From Anaerolineales bacterium (lineage in GTDB: Bacteria; Chloroflexota; Anaerolineae; Anaerolineales; UBA6663), in NCBI GenBank assembly GCA_020845955.1, contig JADLEU010000309.1, positions 1-43,524 on the forward strand: a DNA stretch of 43,524 nt, read 5' to 3'. A model generated the notes under the pieces. That model saw nothing but the letters and a program-made list of their open reading frames with translations. It made no database searches and had not been told where the DNA came from. The position numbers and the translations under genes were made by a program. Positions 32,675 to 41,281 of the stretch are shown here, piece by piece (positions within the stretch are counted from its first letter, which is position 1; every line of letters begins with the position of its first letter).

Positions 32675-33079
32675 ATGCCCGGAATGTCCACTGGCCTTGC
32701 ACCCATCATTGTGGGGGTGAACACCGACCTGTCGGCGGACACCAACATCCCGGTCTGCAAGTTCCCGACGGTTTCGACGCGGACGGACCATTTCGTGATC
32801 GCGCAGAGCGCGTTGACCGGCAACAGCACCGACTTTGCGACCATGCGGAACCTCAACGGCAAGACCACCGGCAACCAGACCACCAACCTGGCGGTTGCGG
32901 GCGCGTCCGGCGTGATTGGCGGCGCTTCGGTCTCCTGGGTGGCCTACACTGCCAAGACCAACGGCACCAACTACACCTTCAGCGCAAACCACTGGTCGGT
33001 GTTCCGCACGTCTGAGGACGGCACCGTTGCCCTCGGTACGATCACGTACTGCGCGCACGTGGTACAGGGTAACGTCTAG
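32675..33079 (+). CDS. Putative capsid decoration protein
   Basis: 134 aa, Thr/Asn/Gly-rich, probably all-beta (VGVNTDLSADTNIPVCKFPT, then GKTTGNQTTNLAVAGASGVI). No charged helices. Follows the coat gene by 51 bp with SD TTAGGAG. The place and composition fit a head decoration or fibre-type protein; no family recognised. Confidence 0.62.
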   Translation: MPGMSTGLAPIIVGVNTDLSADTNIPVCKFPTVSTRTDHFVIAQSALTGNSTDFATMRNLNGKTTGNQTTNLAVAGASGVIGGASVSWVAYTAKTNGTNYTFSANHWSVFRTSEDGTVALGTITYCAHVVQGNV

Positions 33080-33101
33080 CGGCATAAAAAGGGGGGGCAT
33101 G

Positions 33102-33929
33102 ATGAACGGAAAACCGCCGCAGGTCGCCATCGGGCTGTACAGCGGCCGCACGGTAGATGCCGCCATGCCGGTGAACGTGCTAGGGATGGCGTGGGAACTG
33201 GCGCAGCGGGGAATGTGGTATCACGACCCGCGGTTGTGGCATGAGAGTTGTCGGGTGGACTCCAACCGGAACTACCTCATCCACGACTTTTTGCACCAGA
33301 CGGCGGCGGACTTCCTATTCATTGTGGATGCGGATATGCAACATCCGCCGCTGGCCCCGATTGTGCTGGCGGAACGGGACAAGCCCATTGTCTGCGGCCT
33401 GTACTTCCATCGCCGTCGGGACGGTATGTACGCACCGCACTTCTACCGGCACCGCGGCGAGAATGCCGACCCCCGCCGCGGCCACGGGACGGACGTGAAT
33501 TGGTACTACGAACCGATGACCGCTGAGGTCTGCAACTACTTTGCGGGGTTGGAGGGTACGCCCTACCACAACGAGCCGGTGGTGCTGACCAAGCCGGGCG
33601 GATCGTGGGCGACCCAAAGCCTGATGCGGATTGATGCCAGCGGGTTCGGCTGCGTGATGCTGCGGCGGGACGCGCTGGAACAACTGGAGGCCGCTGGCGG
33701 CCCCTTCCTGCGGGATGAGCCGGGCCTGAACGGCGACCTGGCCTTCTACAAGAAGTGCGAACAGTTGGGCATTGACGTATGGGGCGATGCCTCCGTGATT
33801 TGTAGCCACGCCAGTTCCGACTACATCGGGCTGGCATCCTTCCATGACTATGTGACGCGTTCACAGGCACAGCAGGAAAAGTACACCAGCGCCATCCCGA
33901 CCATAACGGGCGCGGCGAGGTACGCGTGA
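33102..33929 (+). CDS. Glycosyltransferase (GT-A type)
   Basis: 275 aa. QTAADFLFIVDADMQHPPLA holds a DxD motif (Asp76-Ala77-Asp78) as in nucleotide-sugar transferases with a GT-A fold; RDKPIVCGLYFHRRRDG and GFGCVMLRRDALEQL follow the pattern of phage/host family 2-like transferases. Would move sugar to a protein or glycan acceptor. Embedded in the virion module, so the acceptor may be a virion protein. ATG at 33102 has better SD spacing than the ATG one codon earlier. Stop overlaps the next ATG (TGATG). Confidence 0.78.
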   Translation: MNGKPPQVAIGLYSGRTVDAAMPVNVLGMAWELAQRGMWYHDPRLWHESCRVDSNRNYLIHDFLHQTAADFLFIVDADMQHPPLAPIVLAERDKPIVCGLYFHRRRDGMYAPHFYRHRGENADPRRGHGTDVNWYYEPMTAEVCNYFAGLEGTPYHNEPVVLTKPGGSWATQSLMRIDASGFGCVMLRRDALEQLEAAGGPFLRDEPGLNGDLAFYKKCEQLGIDVWGDASVICSHASSDYIGLASFHDYVTRSQAQQEKYTSAIPTITGAARYA

Positions 33930-34651
33930 TGCTGGAAGGGATGCTGCCGCTAGACAAACTGCTGCATCGTGACCGGCGCGCGGGTGGGGTTATCCGGCAC
34001 TCGCTCGACCACGGCGACCTTGGGATTGAGAACGTCAGCTTGAACAACCTGCTAGCCGCGGCGAACCGGCTGGCCGCTGATGTACAGGGCAACAAGTTCC
34101 CCGCGCAGTTTGTCCTCTCGCCGGTCTTCTGGGAACGGGCGATGGCAGCGGCGCGGCAGCACAGCATCATCCCGGAATACGTCCAGCGTGACCGCTACGG
34201 CGGGCTGCTCGGCATCGTGCTGCATGGGGCGCTGTACGCATGGAACGGGGACACGGTGCTGGTGTACACGCCGCACAACGACGTGGTGTGGGAACTGGAA
34301 GTCGGGGACCGGCACGAGATCATCCGCAGGGAACAGGCGTTCGCCTTGCTGGGGCCGAACAAGGGGTTTGACCTGATCGTGCCGTTCAACCAACTGGCCC
34401 TTCAGTTCGGCGCACCCGTCCACGCTTGCTTTGCCCCGCCGCGGCTCCTGCTCCAGTGGATTGATGAGGGCTACGACAGCCCGAAGCCGGTGCTGGAACA
34501 GCTTGGACGGCTCCCTGCGGGACAACAGCGGAAGGTATTGCTGCACTGGCAGGAACAGGGCTGGACCGACTCGGCGGGGCTGCTGGCCCAACGGGGCCTC
34601 CTGGCCCCGGAACTGGCGGGACTCTTGGAAGCGCCAGCACCAGAGGCATAG
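33929..34651 (+). CDS. Hypothetical protein between the glycosyltransferase genes
   Basis: 240 aa. N-terminal helices (SLNNLLAAANRLAADVQGNK), a beta-rich centre (ALYAWNGDTVLVYTPHNDVV) and an Ala/Leu-rich end with LLAPELAGLLEAPAPEA, which resembles the LVAPEL motif of the portal and giant protein. No family recognised. Translationally coupled to the GT-A gene, so it may take part in the same glycan pathway or be a virion protein. Confidence 0.62.
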   Translation: MLEGMLPLDKLLHRDRRAGGVIRHSLDHGDLGIENVSLNNLLAAANRLAADVQGNKFPAQFVLSPVFWERAMAAARQHSIIPEYVQRDRYGGLLGIVLHGALYAWNGDTVLVYTPHNDVVWELEVGDRHEIIRREQAFALLGPNKGFDLIVPFNQLALQFGAPVHACFAPPRLLLQWIDEGYDSPKPVLEQLGRLPAGQQRKVLLHWQEQGWTDSAGLLAQRGLLAPELAGLLEAPAPEA

Positions 34652-34671
34652 GCAACGGGGGGGCAACGAGC

Positions 34672-36273
34672 ATGAAGATCGTCATCGCGGAGCCTTATCA
34701 CAGTCATGCGATGCGCCGCCCGGCCGCGGCCATCGTTCAGACGCTTCGCTCACTTGCCCCCCAAGTTGAGGTTGTTCTGAGCGATGGCCCCGACCTGTCG
34801 GCGTCGGCGGGGGCAGACGTGGTGTACCACCTCCCCTGGCATACGCTGGTGGGGCTGGACACGCAGGAGCGCAAGGCCAAGCACGTCATCCTGTACACCC
34901 ACTGCAATCCGGGGGCGGAAAGCGACCTGCGGCGGGCCTGTGCGAAGGCAGACATGGTGGTCTGCATGGCCTACACCGGGCGGCAGGAACTCATCCGGTT
35001 GGGGGTAGACCCGAAGAAACTCTGGGTCATTCCGATGGGGGTGGACGGGCAAGGCTTCAGCCCGCGCAAGGTGCGGGTGGGCGTTGTGGGGACGGTGCAG
35101 CCCAACGGACGGAAACGGGAGCACCTGCTGACGGAACTGGCGTGGCAGATGGACGGTGCGCCCTTTCAGTTTGTGATCATCGGTGACGGCTGGAACCCGA
35201 CGGCAGAGACGCTCCGCAACAGCGGCGTGGCGGTCGAATACCATGCGAAGGTAGGCGACCTCGAACTCGCCAGCCTGTACCGCAGCATGGACGTGCTGCT
35301 GGTGACGGGCTTTCTAGAAGGCGGGCCGTTGCCGCTGCTGGAAGCTCTGGCGTCGGGCGTGCCGGTGCTGACGCCGAAGTTCGGGTATGCCGCCGACCTG
35401 CACTTGCCCGTCAGCAGCTACTACGACAGTGTGCGTGAACTACGGCAACGGCTGGAATGGGACTACGCCCGCCCGGTACGGGAGCGGGCCGAGCGGGTCA
35501 GTCTGTACACCTGGGACTGGTGGGCGCAGGAGCACCTGCGGCTGTTTGAGCGGGTGCTGGGCGCACCCTTGCCGCTGGCAGACGGTGTGGAATGGCCGCG
35601 ACGGTACGAACACCTGCTGGCGGAGATTGATGCCTATAAGCCCCGCGTCATCGTGGAAGTTGGCACGCACCGCGGCGACCGGGCAGTGCAGATGGTCCAG
35701 CAGGCGGCGCGGCACCGGCCTATCGAAGAGATTGAGTATCACGGGTTCGATCTCTTCGAAGAGATGACGCCGAACGTGCTAGAACGGGAGTTTTCGAAGC
35801 AGCCGCCGGGCATTGAGGCGGTGATGGGCCGGTTGCAGGCGACGGGCGCGCAAGTCCATCTCCATCAGGGCGACACGAAGGACACGCTGGCGCAGTTCAC
35901 GACGAACGCCGACCTCATCTTTGTGGACGGCGGACATAGCCACGAGACTATAGCGAGCGATTGGCGGCACCTTCAGCGCAGCATGGGGCCGACGACCGTG
36001 ACGGTGTTTGACGACTACTACGGTCCGCGGCGGGTACCGGAAACCGAAAACGTGGGGTGCAATGCCCTTATTGACGCATTGCGAGCGGATGAATGGACCG
36101 TTGGGCGGCTATTGGGGACAGACCATTTCATGAAGCCTTGGGGGGAACTGGCGATCAGTATGTTCAAGGTGCGGCGTCGCGGCCCCAAGCGCCCCTATGT
36201 CCTGACGCCATCAGAGGCCACTGCACAAATTGTTCTGAACACACTGGCCGAACCAGAAGGAGCGCCGGTATGA
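34672..36273 (+). CDS. Glycosyltransferase (GT-B, family 4-like) fused to a class I methyltransferase domain
   Basis: 533 aa. Residues 1-300 are GT-B-like: VRVGVVGTVQPNGRKREHLL and the E-x7-E signature EGGPLPLLE (about 216-224) followed by ALASGVPVLTPKFG. Residues about 320-505 are a SAM-dependent methyltransferase of the methyltransferase_24 type: RVIVEVGTHRGDRAVQMVQQ (motif I) and DLIFVDGGHSHETI with VTVFDDYYG. One polypeptide could therefore add a sugar and methylate it or its acceptor. Stop overlaps the next ATG (ATGA). Confidence 0.82.
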   Translation: MKIVIAEPYHSHAMRRPAAAIVQTLRSLAPQVEVVLSDGPDLSASAGADVVYHLPWHTLVGLDTQERKAKHVILYTHCNPGAESDLRRACAKADMVVCMAYTGRQELIRLGVDPKKLWVIPMGVDGQGFSPRKVRVGVVGTVQPNGRKREHLLTELAWQMDGAPFQFVIIGDGWNPTAETLRNSGVAVEYHAKVGDLELASLYRSMDVLLVTGFLEGGPLPLLEALASGVPVLTPKFGYAADLHLPVSSYYDSVRELRQRLEWDYARPVRERAERVSLYTWDWWAQEHLRLFERVLGAPLPLADGVEWPRRYEHLLAEIDAYKPRVIVEVGTHRGDRAVQMVQQAARHRPIEEIEYHGFDLFEEMTPNVLEREFSKQPPGIEAVMGRLQATGAQVHLHQGDTKDTLAQFTTNADLIFVDGGHSHETIASDWRHLQRSMGPTTVTVFDDYYGPRRVPETENVGCNALIDALRADEWTVGRLLGTDHFMKPWGELAISMFKVRRRGPKRPYVLTPSEATAQIVLNTLAEPEGAPV

Positions 36274-36572
36274 GCGACGGCAACATCATCAGCATTGCCC
36301 AGGTGCGCTGGTACCAGGAGCACGCGCCGGAACACCTGACGGCGCTGTACACCACCGTCTACGACACGAAGGGGGTGCCGTCCCGTATCCGTGCTTACAA
36401 ACTGGATGAACATCTTCAGCGCGGGTTTTTGGCCGCGCCGCCCGATGACCCGACACCGGACGGGGCTGCCGTTGCACCGCAAGCCCCGCCCGTGCCGCCC
36501 CCGCCGCGTGTGGGCGTGATGAGCAACCGGGTCTTCCCGCGGCGGAAGGCGAAGCCCGTGGAGGACGCGTAA
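36270..36572 (+). CDS. Small hypothetical protein with Pro-rich tail
   Basis: 100 aa: SDGNIISIAQVRWYQEHAPE, HLTALYTTVYDTKGVPSRIR, then a Pro/Ala linker (QAPPVPPPPRVG) and a basic end (RRKAKP). ATG coupled to the upstream stop. Could be a linker protein of the particle. Family unknown. Confidence 0.68.
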   Translation: MSDGNIISIAQVRWYQEHAPEHLTALYTTVYDTKGVPSRIRAYKLDEHLQRGFLAAPPDDPTPDGAAVAPQAPPVPPPPRVGVMSNRVFPRRKAKPVEDA

Positions 36573-36573
36573 C

Positions 36574-38052
36574 ATGCCAGGCTGGTTCGTTTACCCAAGT
36601 CTTGAGCGCAACGGGGGGGCCGTTACCGTCAATGCTGATGGCTCGATCTCGTTCGCCCCGGCCAACGGGACAGCGAACGCCTTCACCGGCCAGGTGGTTA
36701 TGGGCGATGCAGGCACCGACCCGGGGTCAGACCTTGACCCGCTGACCATCGTCAAGACCACCACCGCGACCGCCGATCAGATGACTGGCGCGGGCATCGT
36801 CATGTACGGCAACTCCGCCGCCTCCTCCGCGCTGGTCATCGCCGGGGTGGACGCGACCGCGGCCACCTACCCCGCCGCCGCTGGCGACTATACCGAGCAC
36901 TTCTACGGCGTTGGCGGGGCGACCGTCCATCTTGGCACCGGCACCCTTGATATCGGCGTCGGCATTGCCGGGACGGTCTGGAACGGCAACGCCGTCGCGG
37001 GGTTTGACGGCGACGGCACCATTACCGAAGCCATCGCCGTCCATGCCCAGAACGGCGTCCAGACCGCGGGCGGCTCCGGCTCCATCACCACCTACCAGGG
37101 CGTCAAGGTAGACACGGTGAACGTCGGGGACACCAACAACTACGGCATCCTGGTGAACCAGCCCGGCATCAGCGCTACGCTCACGGAAAATCCCATCGGC
37201 AACACCACCAACAGCATCGCCGTGGCGGTCCCCGCCGATACCGTGACGATGGGGGACCAGACCGCCACCACCACCAACGCCCACGGCATCTCCGTGGGGG
37301 TCATCACCTACGAGAGCACCACCAACACCCGCACGCTGACCAACGCCGCCAGTCTCTTTATCGCGGGCGCGCCCGTCGCTTCCACCAACGTCGCCATTGA
37401 CGCGGGGTCGCGGGGGTCGGTCTCGACCAAGGGGCTGGCGATCTGGGTGGACGCCGACGATGTGCGCTTCGACGGGCTGGCCGGGTTCTACACCCCGCCG
37501 GTCGCGGGCGACCTCATGAACGTCGGCGGCGGCGCGACCTTCAACGGCACGTCGGGGCTGGCGACCGGCATCGGCGTGGACTTCGCCAGCAATGGCGCGG
37601 TCGCGACCATCGGGCAGATCGGCATCATCATCACCCCCCGCTCCATCACGACGGCGCTGCCGCTGGCGATTGGCCTGGACGTGGCCTCGCCCCAGGCGGC
37701 AGTCACCATTGACGCGCTGTACGGGGTCTTCATTGACAGCCAGACCCACGCCAACGTGACCGCCGGGTATGGTCTCTACGTCGAGGGGGCCAAGACCTAC
37801 GCGATCTGGAGCGACAGCGGGGTGAACCGCTTCGACGGCAACCTGGACTTCACCGGCGACGATGCGACCGCCGGGGTGAACATCGTGCTGGGGACGACGA
37901 ACGGCACGAAGATCGGCACCGCCACCGGGCAGAAGCTCGGCTTCTGGAATGCCACGCCCGTTGTGCAGCAAGTCCTGGCGACCGGGGGCGGGGCGACCGT
38001 GGACAACGTGATCTCGCTCCTGCAAACGCTGGGCCTGTGTAAGCAGTCCTAG
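36574..38052 (+). CDS. Fibre-like beta-repeat virion protein
   Basis: 492 aa, Gly/Ala/Thr/Val-rich, low in charge, suggesting a beta-helical or triple-stranded fibre. Ends with GTKIGTATGQKLGFWNATPV, a motif I recognise near the C-terminus of many phage fibres and head-fibre proteins. The N-terminus (MPGWFVYPSLERNGG) is probably the attachment part. It directly follows the glycosyltransferase group and is a candidate acceptor. Confidence 0.78.
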   Translation: MPGWFVYPSLERNGGAVTVNADGSISFAPANGTANAFTGQVVMGDAGTDPGSDLDPLTIVKTTTATADQMTGAGIVMYGNSAASSALVIAGVDATAATYPAAAGDYTEHFYGVGGATVHLGTGTLDIGVGIAGTVWNGNAVAGFDGDGTITEAIAVHAQNGVQTAGGSGSITTYQGVKVDTVNVGDTNNYGILVNQPGISATLTENPIGNTTNSIAVAVPADTVTMGDQTATTTNAHGISVGVITYESTTNTRTLTNAASLFIAGAPVASTNVAIDAGSRGSVSTKGLAIWVDADDVRFDGLAGFYTPPVAGDLMNVGGGATFNGTSGLATGIGVDFASNGAVATIGQIGIIITPRSITTALPLAIGLDVASPQAAVTIDALYGVFIDSQTHANVTAGYGLYVEGAKTYAIWSDSGVNRFDGNLDFTGDDATAGVNIVLGTTNGTKIGTATGQKLGFWNATPVVQQVLATGGGATVDNVISLLQTLGLCKQS

Positions 38053-38099
38053 TGGCGATTGGACGGGCCTTGATGATGCGAGAGAAGGGGGGCGCTGTG

Positions 38100-38264
38100 A
38101 TGCACTTGGAGTTCACCGTCAAAGAAATTGACCTGCTGCTGGCGGTATTGGAACAGGTCAACGTGCGCGGCATGGAAGCAATGCGGCTGGCGGTTGCCGC
38201 CGCCGATAAGCTGTACGCCGCGAAAGGACCAGCCGCATTGGGGCCAGATGCGGAGGGCGCATGA
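38100..38264 (+). CDS. Small helical protein (54 aa)
   Basis: 54 aa: MHLEFTVKEIDLLLAVLEQV, then NVRGMEAMRLAVAAADKLYA. Two amphipathic helices. ATG at 38100 is chosen for its G-rich SD; the frame is open from 38052. Stop overlaps the next ATG (ATGA). Function unknown. Confidence 0.68.
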   Translation: MHLEFTVKEIDLLLAVLEQVNVRGMEAMRLAVAAADKLYAAKGPAALGPDAEGA

Positions 38265-38731
38265 CGATACTCTCGCTCCCCGGCCAGGCGGTGCGGCAGC
38301 AGCAGCCGGATGATGGACTGACGGCGCTGCCGGGCGCGCTTATTCTCCCGACGTGGTACGTGGACGTGCTGCGGCGGCGCAAGGCCCAGATACGGGCAAT
38401 GGCCGAACAGAAGCGCCGGGAGGCCGACCCCGCCTATCAGGAGGAGCGTGACCGCAAACTGAAGGACACCAAGCCGGTGATGTACGCCGACACCCGCGAC
38501 CGGCACCGTCCGGTGTTGGTCGTCGGCGGCGGCGGGATGTGGCGGGAAGACATGAAAGAGAAGGCCCTGCGCCTGCTGGAGAAGCCAAACCCCGCCCGTG
38601 ACCCGGAGATGGGGATGCATGGCCGCAACTTGCGCGAGGACGTGTGGACGGCGACCGACCGGCGGCGGCGCGCCCTCAGGGGCGCACGCACTTTCCATAT
38701 CAAGAACAATCCGGTCAGCCAGAAGGAGTAG
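38261..38731 (+). CDS. Hypothetical protein
   Basis: 156 aa, basic and charged: a helical part RRRKAQIRAMAEQKRREADP, a middle VMYADTRDRHRPVLVVGGGG, and a basic C-terminus. May be an assembly or neck-associated protein. No family recognised. Confidence 0.66.
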   Translation: MTILSLPGQAVRQQQPDDGLTALPGALILPTWYVDVLRRRKAQIRAMAEQKRREADPAYQEERDRKLKDTKPVMYADTRDRHRPVLVVGGGGMWREDMKEKALRLLEKPNPARDPEMGMHGRNLREDVWTATDRRRRALRGARTFHIKNNPVSQKE

Positions 38732-38740
38732 GAGACCGCA

Positions 38741-39544
38741 ATGGTGCAGGAACTGACGCTGCCGCAGGTACAGAGTCATCGGGTCCAGACCGCCGACGGC
38801 AAATGGATCACGGTGCATGAGGCGCGGTTGGACGCGGGCGATACCCCCAAACCGCTGATGTTAGAGCAGGGCATCGAGAACCCCGGCGCGCCCGCGGGCC
38901 GCAGGCCGATGACGATTGACAAAGGCAAACAGAAGGTACGGCTGTGGCGGGGCAATGTTCCCAGCGATGTACCCGCCGCCCACTTCCTTGTCTTCCTGAA
39001 GCACGGCTGGACGGCGGAACCGACCTTGCCTCTGCCCGAACTGGACTTCGGCTGTGGCGTCATGTTGTCGGAAGGCCCATGCCGCAAGATGCTCCGGACG
39101 CGCCTTGACCGGCTGCGCCACATCAAGGCGTACCATCCCGACGCCGCGCAGTTCACCTTCACTGATGACGAAAAGCGGGTGCTGCGCGGCGAACTTGGCC
39201 TTGCCGCCCTCGATCCGCAGGGCGGCGTCAGCAGCAGCGAGGTGGCGGAACTGCGGAGCGTGCTCGCTGAACAGAAGTCGCTGATTGATCTGCTGATGGC
39301 CGAACGGATGCAACAGGCCCAGCCGTTCACATCCAGCAGTGCGACTCTGGCTTATACCCCGGCCCCAGAGACGACCGCACATGCGGCGGGCACTGTGACG
39401 CCGGAGCCGGTGAAGGTGCGACGGGAGCGGCGGGACAGCACGAAGATCTGTGCGGTCTGCGGCGAGATGTTTACCGGCAAGGGGTTCGGGCTGGCGAAGG
39501 CGCTGCGTGACCACATGGCGGCGGCGCACCGCGGCGTAGCGTAG
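38741..39544 (+). CDS. Hypothetical protein with C-terminal C2H2-type zinc finger
   Basis: 267 aa. The C-terminal CAVCGEMFTGKGFGLAKALR ending in DHMAAAH has the C-x2-C...H-x4-H spacing of a C2H2-like finger. The centre is LDFGCGVMLSEGPCRKMLRT and a helical VAELRSVLAEQKSLIDLLMA. N-terminal 60 residues are strand-rich. Lies between fibre and neck genes. Function unknown. Confidence 0.66.
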   Translation: MVQELTLPQVQSHRVQTADGKWITVHEARLDAGDTPKPLMLEQGIENPGAPAGRRPMTIDKGKQKVRLWRGNVPSDVPAAHFLVFLKHGWTAEPTLPLPELDFGCGVMLSEGPCRKMLRTRLDRLRHIKAYHPDAAQFTFTDDEKRVLRGELGLAALDPQGGVSSSEVAELRSVLAEQKSLIDLLMAERMQQAQPFTSSSATLAYTPAPETTAHAAGTVTPEPVKVRRERRDSTKICAVCGEMFTGKGFGLAKALRDHMAAAHRGVA

Positions 39545-39584
39545 CACCGCCCACGGTCCCGTTGCGCGAGAAAGGGGGTGCCGG

Positions 39585-39902
39585 ATGGCGATTGGGCAGC
39601 ATGTCACGCAAGTACAACTCTCGTTCCAGCACGGCAGCAACCGCGACGTGGACGCCAGCGCCGAGCAACTGACCGCCACCAGCGTCAAGTGCAATAACGG
39701 CATCATCCTGCGGGCCGCATCAACCAACACGGGGATCATCTACGTGGGCAACAGTTCGGCGGTGACGGCGGGCAGCGATGGGGCCACGGACGGCTTCCCG
39801 CTGTCGGCGGGGGACGCGCTCACGCTGGAGGTGATGGACCCCAGCACGATCTATGTTATCGGCAGCGCCGCCAACCAGGTCATCTATTGGGCGGGCACGT
39901 AG
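39585..39902 (+). CDS. Small beta-rich virion protein
   Basis: 105 aa: IILRAASTNTGIIYVGNSSA, DGFPLSAGDALTLEVMDPST and IYVIGSAANQVIYWAGT. I recognise this jelly-roll-like pattern from small phage structural (decoration or head-fibre) proteins. SD GAAAGGGGGTG. Exact role not certain. Confidence 0.72.
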   Translation: MAIGQHVTQVQLSFQHGSNRDVDASAEQLTATSVKCNNGIILRAASTNTGIIYVGNSSAVTAGSDGATDGFPLSAGDALTLEVMDPSTIYVIGSAANQVIYWAGT

Positions 39903-39933
39903 GCCGAGACTGATGCTGACGGAGCGGTAGAAG

Positions 39934-41271
39934 ATGCCCACGATCAGTCGGAATTTGCTCCAGCTTCGTGCCCAGATCGCTTCAGACCTGGACGATTATA
40001 TCGCCGGTACCGCGTCGGGGGGCAGCACCACCACGCTCACCGACACCGGGGAGATTACGCGCTACCCGGACGGCTACCTGCGCGGCGCGGAAGTGAGCAC
40101 CACCAGCGGTACCGGCTCCGGTCAGTCCAACACCATTACCAACCATGCCACCAGCGGCGGCACCACCACCCTCACCGTCCCATCATGGACGGCGGTCGGC
40201 AATGACACGGTATATGAAATCCACCGCATCGGCGGACGCGGGTATACCAAGAAGCAGTACGACGACGCCATCTTTCAGGCCATTGACCTGCTGGCCGACT
40301 ACGAGTGGACTGACCTTGACACCGTGGCGCTGGCGATTGAGCGCGGCAGCGGCAGCCCCAACAGTGTCACGATTGGCACCATGCGCCGCGAGTACCCGCT
40401 CCCGTCCGGTTTCAATGGCATCTTTGCGGTGGACGTGCTGGCCTCCCGGCCGGTGGCGCTCTGGGGGACAGGCGGGCTGAAGACCTGGCGCGCCTTGGGC
40501 GACGCCACGGCCCGCACGCGGCTCGCCCAGGGTTTTCAGGTGCAGCAGGACGTGTTGGTGGAGTACATCGCCGTTTATCTGCGAAAGGCCGGCTCACCGA
40601 CGGACAACCTGACCTGCGTGGTCGAGACCGACAGCAGTTCCCTGCCCAGCGGCAGCGCCGTGACTGATGGCACGTCCGGCACCATTGCCGCCAGCACCCT
40701 GTCCACGCGGGGCAGATATGCCGTCTTCAACTTCACCCCGCCGATGCTCCTGTCCGAGAACACTCAGTACCATCTGACGTTGCGGCGCTCCGACGCCGTG
40801 GACGGCAGCAACTACTACCAGGTGGGCGAGGATGATGCGGGCGCGTACGGCCACGGGACGCTTGCCACCTACAACAACAGCGCATGGTCGGCAGTGAGCG
40901 GCAGCGATCTGGTGTTCGCCGTCAGCCCGGCGGGGGCGGCGTGGGCGACGCTGGCAAAGACGTTCTGGGACTACCGCCCGGCCAGCACCGATCAACTCCT
41001 CATCCGCCGTCCCGATAGGTGGTACGACGGCACGCCCATCCGTATCCGCGGCGGGGCGGCTATCGCGCGCCCCAGCACGGAGACCACGGAGGTCCCGGTG
41101 CGCCCGGAGTGGGTGGCGACCTGCGCGAAGGCCATTCTCAAGAACAACCGGGCTGGGGTTGCCAGTGTGGACAACCACGGGCGCGCCGCCCAAAGCTTCT
41201 TCGCCCAACTCGGCATCCAGACCCCGCCGCGGCGTCCGTTCCCCGCGAACTGGACGCGGGTAACGGGCTAG
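39934..41271 (+). CDS. Putative head-tail adaptor / neck protein with beta-domain insertion
   Basis: 445 aa. The N-terminus (NLLQLRAQIASDLDDYIAGT) and C-terminus (WVATCAKAILKNNRAGVASV) are helical, as in podoviral adaptor proteins that sit under the portal. Between them lies a beta-rich segment (about 195-330) with LSENTQYHLTLRRSDAVDGS, similar to carbohydrate-binding or choice-of-anchor folds. The assignment rests on place and layout. Confidence 0.62.
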   Translation: MPTISRNLLQLRAQIASDLDDYIAGTASGGSTTTLTDTGEITRYPDGYLRGAEVSTTSGTGSGQSNTITNHATSGGTTTLTVPSWTAVGNDTVYEIHRIGGRGYTKKQYDDAIFQAIDLLADYEWTDLDTVALAIERGSGSPNSVTIGTMRREYPLPSGFNGIFAVDVLASRPVALWGTGGLKTWRALGDATARTRLAQGFQVQQDVLVEYIAVYLRKAGSPTDNLTCVVETDSSSLPSGSAVTDGTSGTIAASTLSTRGRYAVFNFTPPMLLSENTQYHLTLRRSDAVDGSNYYQVGEDDAGAYGHGTLATYNNSAWSAVSGSDLVFAVSPAGAAWATLAKTFWDYRPASTDQLLIRRPDRWYDGTPIRIRGGAAIARPSTETTEVPVRPEWVATCAKAILKNNRAGVASVDNHGRAAQSFFAQLGIQTPPRRPFPANWTRVTG

Positions 41272-41281
41272 GGGGTGCGCC

